Shown here in pieces: positions 37,619 to 48,204 of a stretch of 64,000 nt of DNA (position 1 is its first letter; each line of letters opens with the position of its first letter). The position numbers and the translations under genes are program-made. This DNA comes from Deltaproteobacteria bacterium (GTDB taxonomy: Bacteria; Myxococcota; UBA727; VGSZ01): assembly GCA_020850995.1 (NCBI GenBank), contig JADZDP010000116.1, forward strand, positions 43,709 through 107,708, given 5' to 3'. Under the pieces are notes generated by a model, which worked only from the letters and a program-made list of their open reading frames with translations, was not told where the DNA came from and did no database searches.

Positions 37619-38719
37619 ATGAAGGTTCGCAAGGTCGGCATCCTGACGGGCGGCGGCGATTGCCCGGGCCTCAACGCCGTCATCCGCGCGGTAGTGACGC
37701 GAGCTGAGCAGCTCGGCGTCGAGGTGCTCGGCATCCGCGGCGGCTGGCGCGGCTTCCTCGAGAACGACACCGAGTCCCTGAGCCGGGTGCGCACCCGCGG
37801 CATACTCGACGAGGGGGGGACCATCCTCGGCACCACGCGCACCAACCCTTTTCAGGTCAAGGGCGGCCCCGAGCGGGTCGAGGCGGCCTTTTCGGCCTGG
37901 GCGCTCGACGGCCTCATCGCCGTCGGCGGGGAAGGGACCCTCTCCTTGGCCACCAAGTTCCACGAGCGCGGCCTGCGCGTGGTGGGGGTGCCGAAGACCA
38001 TCGACAACGACCTGTCGGGCACCGAGGTCACCTTCGGCTTCGACACGGCCATCTCCGTGGCCACAGAGCTCATCGATCGGCTGCGCACCACGGCGGAGGC
38101 TCATGAGCGCGTCATGGTGGTGGAGGTCATGGGCAGGAACGCGGGCTGGATCGCCGTGCAGGCAGGCCTGGCCGGCGGCGCCGACGTCATCGCCATCCCC
38201 GAGCGACCCACCACCGTCGACGACATCTGCAAGGTGGTGCTGACGCGGCGCGCCGAGGGCAAGACCTTCTCCATCGTGGTCATCGCCGAAGGCGCCTTGG
38301 TGCAAGAGCGCGGCGCCACCGAGGCCCACCTGGTGGTCACCAACAAGTCGCCCGACGCCTTCGGTCGCCCGCGCTTGGGCGGCGTGGGCGCCCACGTGGC
38401 GCGCGAGATCGAGGAGCTCACGGGCATCGAGTCGCGCGTCACCGTGCTTGGCCACGTGCAGCGCGGCGGCGTGCCTACCGCGCGTGATCGCGTGTTGGCG
38501 CTGCGCTACGGCGTCAAGGCCATCGAGACCATCGCCGAGGGCACGAGCGGCGTGATGATGGCGCTGCGCGCCGACGAGATCATCGCGGTGCCGCTCAACG
38601 AGGCAACGCAGGTGCGCAAGCTCGTCGACGAGCCGTGGCTCCGCTTGTGTGACGTGTTCACCGACGTGCTGTGGGCCAAGGGCCCTCGACGGGGCCAGGT
38701 GCGCGACGATCGCGAGTGA
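37619..38719 (+). CDS. pfkA: 6-phosphofructokinase family protein
   Basis: GILTGGGDCPGLNAVIR, AVGGEGTLSLA, VPKTIDNDLSGTEVTFGFDTA, MGRNAGWIA, GHVQRGG. Confidence 0.92.
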   Translation: MKVRKVGILTGGGDCPGLNAVIRAVVTRAEQLGVEVLGIRGGWRGFLENDTESLSRVRTRGILDEGGTILGTTRTNPFQVKGGPERVEAAFSAWALDGLIAVGGEGTLSLATKFHERGLRVVGVPKTIDNDLSGTEVTFGFDTAISVATELIDRLRTTAEAHERVMVVEVMGRNAGWIAVQAGLAGGADVIAIPERPTTVDDICKVVLTRRAEGKTFSIVVIAEGALVQERGATEAHLVVTNKSPDAFGRPRLGGVGAHVAREIEELTGIESRVTVLGHVQRGGVPTARDRVLALRYGVKAIETIAEGTSGVMMALRADEIIAVPLNEATQVRKLVDEPWLRLCDVFTDVLWAKGPRRGQVRDDRE

Positions 38720-38787
38720 GCATCGTGGCAACAACGCGATCACGGAGCACTCGGCGCCACTGGGGGCCGCAGGCGTCGTCGTCGCGC

Positions 38788-39480
38788 TCACGCGGTGCTC
38801 AAGAACCCCGCTTGCAGCAACAGCGCCGTGGGGTCGACGGGCTTCTGCAGGATCAAGCTCGCGCCCATGCGCAAGAGCCGGTCGTCGTAGCTGCGCGGGC
38901 TGCTGACCAGCACGAAGCAGTGGATGCCGTGGGCGCCCGCCCAGCGCACCACCGACTCCACGCCCGGGCTCGCGGCGTCGACGATCAACAGCTCCGGTGT
39001 GGTGCCGTCCATGGCGTCGGCGGGCTCGTGAACGACGCGCACGTGGCAGCCGCCCTTGACCAGCGCCGCCTCCAGGGTCTCTCGGTGCCGCGCGTCGGGA
39101 TCTTGCAGGCACACCATCAGGTGCGCCCGGGCCCGCGCCGCCATCGCCACCTCGTCGCGCAGGGCCGAGAGGCGCAGCGGCTTGGTCATGTAGTGATCGG
39201 CGCCGGCCTCGCTGGCCTTCTTGCCCCACTCCGCCTGGTCGAGCGCCGAGATGACGATGACGGGCAGCCCGGGCGCGTGCACCTTGAGCGCGCGCACCAC
39301 GTCGAGCCCGTTGATGTCGGGCAGGCCGATGTCGCACAGCGCCAGGTCGAAGCCCTCGTGGAGCTGGCCCAAGGCCTCGCGCCCGTTTCTGCAGGGCACG
39401 ACCTCGTGCCCCAGGCGCATCAGCGCCGTGGCGCACAGCTTGCGGATGGCGGGGTCGTCGTCGACGAGCAGGATCCTCAT
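38788..39480 (-). CDS. Tandem receiver-domain (REC-REC) response regulator
   Basis: REC1 LLVDDD..LCDIGLP..TKPL; REC2 LLIVDAASPG..LQKPVDP. Confidence 0.8.
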   Translation of the reverse strand: MRILLVDDDPAIRKLCATALMRLGHEVVPCRNGREALGQLHEGFDLALCDIGLPDINGLDVVRALKVHAPGLPVIVISALDQAEWGKKASEAGADHYMTKPLRLSALRDEVAMAARARAHLMVCLQDPDARHRETLEAALVKGGCHVRVVHEPADAMDGTTPELLIVDAASPGVESVVRWAGAHGIHCFVLVSSPRSYDDRLLRMGASLILQKPVDPTALLLQAGFLSTA

Positions 39481-39934
39481 GGCGCCGCCACCTCGATGGC
39501 GTGATGGGTGACGCTGAAGCCGCGATCGCGCAGGTGGCGCACCACATCGTCCACGTGTGCCGCCACCGCGCGTCGAGCGGCGGCGTCTTCGACGATGAAG
39601 ATCGCATGCATGCCCTCTGGCCGGCGCACGAGCCTCAGGTGCAGGCCGCCCAGCACCTCGGCCTTGAACACCAGGCGCACCTCGGGCGCGCCGTCGGCCT
39701 GCTCGTCGTCGGCGCTGACGAACACCATGTCGACCAGCTCACCCAAGAGCTCGTCGGTGGGGTTCTGCGGCGCTGCGTCGAGGGGGCCGCCGGTGGTGGT
39801 GGCCACGCGCGCGGGCGGCTGCCGCAGCACCGCGGGCCCGATGGCGAAGGGCGCCAGCGGCGCCGCGGCGGGCTCGGGCGCGGACCGCAGCAGACGCTCG
39901 AGCGTGGCGCCAGCGCGCGGGTAGCGATCACCCT

Positions 39935-39938
<4 letters not shown>
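39477..39938 (-). CDS. Unknown protein, C-terminus resembling FliK/Flg_hook-type domain
   Basis: VRLVFKAEVLGGLHLRLVRRPEGMHAIFIVEDAAARRAVAAHVDDVVRHLRDRGFSV; overlaps both neighbours by 4 bp. Confidence 0.55.
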
Positions 39939-41323
<1,385 letters not shown>

Positions 41324-41403
41324 GGACGGAACATCCTACCTTTTTTGTGGGGTGCGGGTGACGCGCTCTTGCGCCCCGCTGCCACTTCGACCATGAACCG
41401 GGC

Positions 41404-43014
41404 ATGGCGGTAGCAGCCGACGGCGTGCGGCAAAGCGGCGAGCTGAGCGACGTGCTGGCGGTCGCGCAAGACCTGTGGCCGCGGCGCCTCATCGAGCGAC
41501 GCAACGCGGTCCACCCCACCTTGCCTGCGCGCGTCTTCTGGCCCGAGACCGACGCCGAGGTGGCGGCCGTGGTCAAGGCGGCGCGCGTGGCGCGGCGACC
41601 GCTCGTGCCCTTCGGCGCCGGCAGCGGCGTGTGCGGCGGTATCTCGCCCACGTCGTCGTCGTGGGTGCTGGACCTCAAGCGCATGTCTCAGGTGATCGCC
41701 GTCGACCCCGTGCGCCGCACCTGCGTGGCCGAGGCGGGCATCATCGGCGAGCGCCTCGAGCTCGCGCTCAACGCGCGCGGCCTGACGCTCGGGCATTTCC
41801 CCTCGTCCATCTACTGTTCGAGCCTGGGCGGCTGGGTGGTGACGCGCTCCGCCGGTCAGCTCTCGTCGCGCTACGGCAAGATCGAGGACATGGTGCTGGC
41901 CATCGAGGGCATCGACGGCCGCGGGCTGCCCATCCGCGCGTCCGTCGACGACCCGGCCACCGGCCCCGGCCTGGTGCAGCTCTTGACCGGCTCCGAGGGT
42001 GCCTTGTTCGTGTGCACGCGCGTGACCTTGCGCGTCCGCCCGCTGCCCTCGCACCGGTGGCTGCGCGGCTTCGTGTTCGACGAGCTGGCACCGGCGGTGA
42101 GCGCCATGCGCGCGATCATGCAGGGCGGCGAGTGCCCGAGCGTGCTGCGGCTCTACGACCCCGTGGACGCCGCCATCGGTGGTGGGTCGACGCCCAAGGA
42201 AGGCGATCCCGATCGCATCGCGGCCGGGGCCATCTCAACCGCCGGCAACGAAGACAGCGGGCCGCGCACGCACCACGAGCACGACGACGAGGAGCCGACC
42301 CTGTTCGACACACTGGCCAACCGCGTCGACGAGCTGGCGGTGTTTTCGCGCCCGCGGGCGGCGCGCGTGCTGGTGGGCGAGATCCTCGGGCGCCCCACCA
42401 TGGCCAACGCCATCCTCGATCGCCTCGGTGGCAAGCCGCGCCTCATCGTCGGCATCGAGGGGAGTGCCGACGAGCTCGGCGGGCGCGCACCGGCGCTGCG
42501 GCACCGGCTCATGGCCTTGGGCGCGCGCGATCTCGGCGACGAGCCGGGCGCTCGCTGGCTGCGCCACCGCCATCGCGTCAGCTATCGCATGTCGCGCGCG
42601 TTCGCCGTAGGCACCTGGGTCGACACCTGCGAGGTCGCGCTCGGGTGGGAGGGCGTGGTGCCGCTCTACCGCGACGTGCGCGAGGCGCTGCGCGACGTCG
42701 CGGTCGCCATGTGCCACTTCAGCCACGCCTATCCCGACGGCTGCTCGCTCTATTTCACGTTCGCGGGCTTCGGCTCCGAGGGCACCGGCCCGCGCTCGGC
42801 GCTGTCGCGCTACGACCTGGCCTGGGAGCGCACCTTGACGGTTGCACGCCGGCACGGCGCCACGCTGGCGCACCACCACGGCGTCGGGCGCTCCAAGCTG
42901 CGCGGACAGCGCATCACGCCGGGGGCGCGCGCGCTGCTCGAGGCGCTCAAGCGCGATCTCGACCCCGACGGCATCTTGAACCCAGGCGTGCTCGGCATGG
43001 GGGCGCCCACGTGA
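41404..43014 (+). CDS. FAD-linked oxidase, alkyldihydroxyacetonephosphate synthase-like
   Basis: PFGAGSGVCGG, SSLGGWVVTRSAGQLSSRYGKIEDMV, LAHHHGVGRSK (HHHGxG motif). Confidence 0.85.
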   Translation: MAVAADGVRQSGELSDVLAVAQDLWPRRLIERRNAVHPTLPARVFWPETDAEVAAVVKAARVARRPLVPFGAGSGVCGGISPTSSSWVLDLKRMSQVIAVDPVRRTCVAEAGIIGERLELALNARGLTLGHFPSSIYCSSLGGWVVTRSAGQLSSRYGKIEDMVLAIEGIDGRGLPIRASVDDPATGPGLVQLLTGSEGALFVCTRVTLRVRPLPSHRWLRGFVFDELAPAVSAMRAIMQGGECPSVLRLYDPVDAAIGGGSTPKEGDPDRIAAGAISTAGNEDSGPRTHHEHDDEEPTLFDTLANRVDELAVFSRPRAARVLVGEILGRPTMANAILDRLGGKPRLIVGIEGSADELGGRAPALRHRLMALGARDLGDEPGARWLRHRHRVSYRMSRAFAVGTWVDTCEVALGWEGVVPLYRDVREALRDVAVAMCHFSHAYPDGCSLYFTFAGFGSEGTGPRSALSRYDLAWERTLTVARRHGATLAHHHGVGRSKLRGQRITPGARALLEALKRDLDPDGILNPGVLGMGAPT

Positions 43015-43895
43015 CGCGCTTCATCGACGCACGGCCCGACAAGCTCGTGGAGGTGATGCGGCGCGCGCACGTCGAGGGTGCGCGTATCGCGCTGCGGGCT
43101 CCGCCCGGTGACGGCGCCGCCGTGGTGCGCCTGATCGCGGGCCGCGACGCGCGCATTTCCCTCGACGCGCACAACGGCCTGGCGGAGATCGATGGCGCGC
43201 TCTTGCTCGGGGCCTCGGCGCGCCGCCTCGAGCAGATCGGCGCGATTTTCCCCATGGCGCGGCCGCTGCCGCCAGTGCCGCTGGCCATCGCCGCCGCGGC
43301 GATCCCGTACCTGGTCGACGCCTTCGTCCACTCGGGCGACGCGCTCACCTTCGACGGCGACCCGCTCACCACGCCCCGCGCCCCGCGCGCCGCCGCCGGT
43401 CCCTCGCTGCTGCATGCGGTGTGCACGCGGCCCGCGCTCGCGTTGCTGGTGCGCGCCCGCATGCGTGTGGTGATGGCCACGCATGCGACCTCGTGGCGCG
43501 AGGAGCTCAAGGACGAGGCCGAGGCGGCCGCGCGCGTGCGTGAGCTCGTCGAGCAGGGGCGCGCCTTCGCCGTCGACGCCTGCGGTGCCACGGTGCTGGT
43601 GCTGGCGCCCGCGGGCGTGCCGGCGCCCGCGCGGGCGGTGCCCGCGCGTTTCGCCCACACGGGTCACGGTCGCGGCACCGCGTTCGCGCACTCGCGCACC
43701 TTGGTCCCCGGCGACGTCGACGCCATGACGGCCGCGCTGCGCGCCGGGGCGCGCGTCGCCGGCGCGCCCTTCATCGGTCGCGCGGCCGCGCTCGAGCGTG
43801 GGCTCGAGGTGCTGCCGGTGGTCGACGTGGCCACGGGCGCGCGCGCCCTGGCGACGGCGCTCGTCGACGCCGGCGCCAAGCGAGGTGCACCATGA
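43011..43895 (+). CDS. Unknown protein in GlcE-like operon position
   Basis: 294 aa ORF with 4-bp overlaps on both sides; no strong motif recognised. Confidence 0.7.
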   Translation: MTRFIDARPDKLVEVMRRAHVEGARIALRAPPGDGAAVVRLIAGRDARISLDAHNGLAEIDGALLLGASARRLEQIGAIFPMARPLPPVPLAIAAAAIPYLVDAFVHSGDALTFDGDPLTTPRAPRAAAGPSLLHAVCTRPALALLVRARMRVVMATHATSWREELKDEAEAAARVRELVEQGRAFAVDACGATVLVLAPAGVPAPARAVPARFAHTGHGRGTAFAHSRTLVPGDVDAMTAALRAGARVAGAPFIGRAAALERGLEVLPVVDVATGARALATALVDAGAKRGAP

Positions 43896-45010
43896 ACGAC
43901 ACGTCGCTCGACGCGCTGGCGCGGCCGGCCACGCTGTGCGCGTTCTGCCCGAAGATGTGCCGCACCGCGTGCCCCGTGGCCGAAGCCGAGGGGCGCGAGG
44001 CGGTGACCCCGTGGGCCAAGATGTCGCTCGTGCACTTGGCGCGCACCGGCCAGGTGTCGCTCGAGGAGCCGAGCGTGCGCCGGAGCCTCGAGGCGTGCAC
44101 CGGCTGCGGCGCCTGCGTCGAGAAGTGCGCCCACGGCAACCCCGTAGCGGAGTCGCTGTTCACGGCGCGTGGGGTCGCCGGCAGCGCGCGCATCGCCGAG
44201 CACCGCGCGGCCTTCGAGCGCACCGGCGACGTCAAGGGGCGCGATCACGCCGAGGCCCTCGTGGGCCTGCCGCGCAACAAGAACGGGCGCGTGGCGTACT
44301 TCCCCGGCTGTACGCGCGCGTGCGAGGACGGCCCCGAGGCAGTGCGCCGCGACCTCCGCGCGTTGACGCGCGCGCTCGACGAGCCGGTGGTGGTGTGCGA
44401 CGTGTCGCGCGCGAGCCGCCTGCAGTGCTGCGGCTACCCGCTCTACGTCGATGGGCAGATCGATCTCGTGGAACAGAACCTGCTGCGGCTCGGCGAGCTG
44501 TTCGCGGGCCACGAGCTGGTCGTGACGCCCGACCCCGGCTGCGCGTACGTGTTGAGCACGGTGCAATCGCTCCTGATCGGCAGGCGTGGCAAGGCGCGCG
44601 GCTTCCCCTCGGTGCTGCCGCTGGTCGAGGTGCTGGCGCAGCACGCCGACCGCTTCGCCGACGCCGCGCGCGATCGGGTGCTGCGCTACCACGACCCCTG
44701 CTATCTCGGGCGGCGCGGGCGCACCTTCGACGCCCCGCGCGAGCTGCTGCGCGCCGCCTGTGGGCGCCCGCCCCTGGAGTTCCACAAGAACCGCGGCGAC
44801 GCCGACTGCTGCGGTGGCGGCGGGCTGTACCCGATGTCGAACCCCGAGGGCGCCGCCGACATCGCGCGCCGCCGCGTCAGCCACGACGGCAACGCGCACA
44901 TCCCGGCGGAGCTGGTGGTGACGGCGTGCCCCTCGGCTCGTCGCAACTTCGCGCGCGCCGGCGTGCGCGTCGCCGACCTCATCGACGTGATTCTCGGAGA
45001 GCTGCCGTGA
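43892..45010 (+). CDS. (Fe-S)-binding CCG-domain protein, GlcF/heterodisulfide-reductase-like
   Basis: CAFCPKMCRTACP, CTGCGACVEKCAHGNP, YFPGCTRAC, CCGGGGLYP. Confidence 0.88.
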   Translation: MNDTSLDALARPATLCAFCPKMCRTACPVAEAEGREAVTPWAKMSLVHLARTGQVSLEEPSVRRSLEACTGCGACVEKCAHGNPVAESLFTARGVAGSARIAEHRAAFERTGDVKGRDHAEALVGLPRNKNGRVAYFPGCTRACEDGPEAVRRDLRALTRALDEPVVVCDVSRASRLQCCGYPLYVDGQIDLVEQNLLRLGELFAGHELVVTPDPGCAYVLSTVQSLLIGRRGKARGFPSVLPLVEVLAQHADRFADAARDRVLRYHDPCYLGRRGRTFDAPRELLRAACGRPPLEFHKNRGDADCCGGGGLYPMSNPEGAADIARRRVSHDGNAHIPAELVVTACPSARRNFARAGVRVADLIDVILGELP

Positions 45011-45945
45011 GCAACGACGCCATCGTCTTCGTGGTCAACCCGAAGTCGGCCAACGGTGCGACGCTGCGCCGCTTCGACCGCTTGCGTGCGCGCTTCGCTG
45101 CGGCGCTCGGCACCATCGAGGTGCGCCTCACCGAGCGGCCGCGCCACGCCGTGGAGCTGACGCGCGACGCCATCCGCGCCGGCGCGCGCGCCGTGGTGGC
45201 GGTGGGTGGCGACGGCACCAACAACGAGGTGGTCAACGGCTTCTTCGACGACGCCGGCGCTGCGCTCGGCAGCGCGGCCTTCGGTTTCGTGTGCAGCGGC
45301 ACGGGCGGCGACTTCCGCCGCACCTTCGGCCAGTCCACCGATCCGCTCGAGGCGCTCGAGCGCTTGCGGCGCTTCCAGACCCGCGACATCGACGTGGGGC
45401 GCCTGCGCTTCATCGATCACGAGGGCGTCGAGCGCTCGTGGATGTACGTCAATTCGGGGAGCATTGGCCTGGTGGGCAAGGTCGTCGAGATCGCCAACAC
45501 CTCGTCGAAGGCGCTGGGCCCCCAGGTGACCTTCCTGTCAGCGGCGGTGCGCGGACTGTTCTCGTACCAACCGCAGCGCGTGCGGCTGCACTTCGACGAC
45601 GACGCGAACCCCGTGGAGGACGCCTTCCTCCTGGTCAGCGTGGCCAACGGCAAGTACTTCGGTGGCGGCATGAAGATCGCGCCCGACGCGGCACCCGACG
45701 ACGGCCTGCTCGACTGCGTGATGGTCCGCGGCGCCGGACCCGGCCTGCTGCGGCACATGCCCAAGCTCTACCTGGGCACGCACGTCGAGGTGGCTTCGAT
45801 GGTGTCGGTGCGGCGCTGCCGCAAGGTGCGCGTGGAGCCCGTCGACGCCAACGATCGCGTGCTGGTGGAGCTCGACGGCGAGCAGCCCGGTCGGCTGCCC
45901 GGCACCTTCGAGGCGGTGCCGCGCGCCCTGCGGCTGCTCGCCTGA
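45007..45945 (+). CDS. Diacylglycerol kinase / YegS-like lipid kinase
   Basis: FVVNPKSANG, VAVGGDGTNNEVVNGF, GTGGDFRRTFG. Confidence 0.88.
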   Translation: MSNDAIVFVVNPKSANGATLRRFDRLRARFAAALGTIEVRLTERPRHAVELTRDAIRAGARAVVAVGGDGTNNEVVNGFFDDAGAALGSAAFGFVCSGTGGDFRRTFGQSTDPLEALERLRRFQTRDIDVGRLRFIDHEGVERSWMYVNSGSIGLVGKVVEIANTSSKALGPQVTFLSAAVRGLFSYQPQRVRLHFDDDANPVEDAFLLVSVANGKYFGGGMKIAPDAAPDDGLLDCVMVRGAGPGLLRHMPKLYLGTHVEVASMVSVRRCRKVRVEPVDANDRVLVELDGEQPGRLPGTFEAVPRALRLLA

Positions 45946-46083
45946 GGCGAGGTTCGGGGGCCGTGCCCTGGTAGCGCGCCCTCGGCCGTGCCGATTAGCT
46001 CCGGTGCTGTGTAGGTCGCGGTGGGCGCCCTCGGCGCCCGCAATTGGAGCCGCACCGGCCGATGTGCTTGAATCGAGCCGCGT

Positions 46084-46098
46084 CGGGCCTTTGGCCCG
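46084..46098. promoter_or_regulatory. Small hairpin adjoining the Shine-Dalgarno of the TTG-started FHA gene
   Basis: CGGGCC-TTT-GGCCCG followed by GGAGG and TTG at 46108; another GGGCGCC-CTC-GGCGCCC at 46023-46039. Confidence 0.35.
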
Positions 46099-46107
46099 GG
46101 AGGCAGG

Positions 46108-48204
46108 TTGGCGAGCCCGAAGGCACAGCTCCACGGCCCCAACGACGCGGTGAACCCCGCGGCCTTCACGCTGGTGCACCATGTAGGTCCCCAGCGGCCA
46201 GCGCTGTTCAAGCCCACCTGCCTGATGAAGTCGGTGACCTACCTCGGGCGCTTGCCGGCCAACGACGTCGTGTTGCCGAGCGAGAACGTCTCACGACGAC
46301 ACGTCAAGCTCATCGTCACCGACCTCGGCATCACGGCGCACGACCTCGATAGCCACAACGGCATGTTCCTGAACGGCAAGAAGGTGCGCTCCACGCCCGT
46401 CAACATCGGCGACCTGCTGTACGTCGGCGACGTGTGCGTCGAGGTCAAGCGCACCGACAAAGACGCGTATGCGGCGGCGGCCACGCTGGCGCGGGCACAA
46501 CGCCACGAGGAGATCACGGGCGAAGACGAGCCCGTGGCGCGCAACCTGGCGGCGCTGCTGCGTGCCACCGAGATCATCGGCGCCGGCGACGACGAGAGCT
46601 ACCCCATCGAGGTGATGGAGCTGTGCCGTGAGCTGTGCGAGGCCACGGTGGGCGCGCTGGTGCTGCAGAGCGATCGCGGCACGCTGGAGACGCCGGTGGT
46701 GTTGCAGCCCGAGGGCACGCGGCGCTCCTCGGTGCCGGTGCTGTGGCCCGTTGTGTCGCTGGCCATGGATCAGGGCCGCGCCCAGTTCAGCGGCGACCTC
46801 AAGCGATCACCCTTGTCGGCCGACGAGGCCGTGACCTCCTCCGACGTGGGCGCGCTCATGATCGCGCCCATCGCCGTGGCAGGGCGCCCCGATGGCGCCA
46901 TCTACCTCTCGCGTCCGACGCCGAGCCCCGTGTTCACCGAACGCGAGCTCGCCACCGTGCAGGCCATCGCCGCGGCCGTGGGGCTGCGGCGCACGAGCGC
47001 GACGGCCGGGTTGGCGGGGGTCATCCCCGAGGTGGAGCCGCACGGCGACGCGCTGGCCGCGCAGGCAAAAGCGGAGGCGGCCGAGGCGCGCCTGCAGGAA
47101 GCCCAGGAAGACGCGCGCGCGCTGACGGAGCGATTGCACACGCTCGAGGCCGAACAGCTCAAGCTCAAGCAGAAGCTCGAGATCGAGAAGCAGAGCGCCC
47201 TCGACGCGCGCCGCGAGGCGGATCGCGGGCGCAGCGAGGCCTCGAAGCTCGAGCAGGGGCTCCATCGCACCGACGAGGACGTCAAGAAGCTCAAGGACGC
47301 GCTGGGGCGGTCGGAGGACGAGCGCGGCAAGCTGCGCGAGAACGTGCGCCTCCTCGACGAGGAGCGCCGCACCAAGGGCATCGACATCGAGCGGCTCAAG
47401 GAGAACGTGCACGGCCTCGAGGCCGAGCGCGACGCCCTGCGCGTCGACTGCGAGATCACGCGACAGAAGCTCGCCGAAGCGGCGAAAGAGACCGAGCACC
47501 TCGGTGACGAGGTGGAGAAGACGCGCACGGCCGCCGAGACGGCGCTGGCCGAGGCCCGCGCCGGCGCAGAGAGCTACCGGGCCGCGGTGCGCACGCTCAT
47601 CCCCGAGTCGACGGTGGAGCAGGTCGAGGCCGCCGCGGCGGGCGCGCCGCCGGTGACCGAGGTGGCGCAACGACCAGTGGCCGCGCTCATCATCGAGCTG
47701 CGCGGCCTCGACCTTTGGGCCGGCTCCGCCTCGCCCGCCGCCGTGCAGGCGCGCGTCAATCAGTTCTGCGAGGTGGTGGCGATGCGCGTGCGCGCCAACG
47801 GCGGACGCATCGAGCAGGTGTTGGGCCACACGCACCTGGTGCTGTTCGCCGCGGACGCTGGCAGCGTCCGCGCCGCCGTGCGCTGCGGGCTCGAGGTGGC
47901 GGCGCTCTGCCCCACCGAGGACGCCATGGGCGTCGCCTGCGGGTTGCACGTCTCGAGCTCGGCGTCGGGCTTCCTCGGCGGTCCCGATGGCGCCGCGCGC
48001 GTCGAGATGGGCGAGGCCGCGCACGTCGCCCGCGCGCTCACCGGCATGGCGTTCGAGCCGGCGTTCCACATCACCGACGCCGCCCAGCAGCTCATCGCGG
48101 GCGACCCGACCTTCGCGCTCATGCTGGTGGGCCCCACCGTGCTCACCACCGGTCCCCGCTTCGTCATGTACAAGGTCGCGCTCACGCAGTCGGGGGGGGG
48201 ATGA
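46108..48204 (+). CDS. FHA - GAF-like - coiled-coil - degenerate class III cyclase-like protein
   Basis: YLGRLPANDVVLPSENVSRRHVKLI..SHNGMFLNGKKV; long heptad region; C-terminal cyclase-homology-like fold. Confidence 0.8.
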   Translation: MASPKAQLHGPNDAVNPAAFTLVHHVGPQRPALFKPTCLMKSVTYLGRLPANDVVLPSENVSRRHVKLIVTDLGITAHDLDSHNGMFLNGKKVRSTPVNIGDLLYVGDVCVEVKRTDKDAYAAAATLARAQRHEEITGEDEPVARNLAALLRATEIIGAGDDESYPIEVMELCRELCEATVGALVLQSDRGTLETPVVLQPEGTRRSSVPVLWPVVSLAMDQGRAQFSGDLKRSPLSADEAVTSSDVGALMIAPIAVAGRPDGAIYLSRPTPSPVFTERELATVQAIAAAVGLRRTSATAGLAGVIPEVEPHGDALAAQAKAEAAEARLQEAQEDARALTERLHTLEAEQLKLKQKLEIEKQSALDARREADRGRSEASKLEQGLHRTDEDVKKLKDALGRSEDERGKLRENVRLLDEERRTKGIDIERLKENVHGLEAERDALRVDCEITRQKLAEAAKETEHLGDEVEKTRTAAETALAEARAGAESYRAAVRTLIPESTVEQVEAAAAGAPPVTEVAQRPVAALIIELRGLDLWAGSASPAAVQARVNQFCEVVAMRVRANGGRIEQVLGHTHLVLFAADAGSVRAAVRCGLEVAALCPTEDAMGVACGLHVSSSASGFLGGPDGAARVEMGEAAHVARALTGMAFEPAFHITDAAQQLIAGDPTFALMLVGPTVLTTGPRFVMYKVALTQSGGG

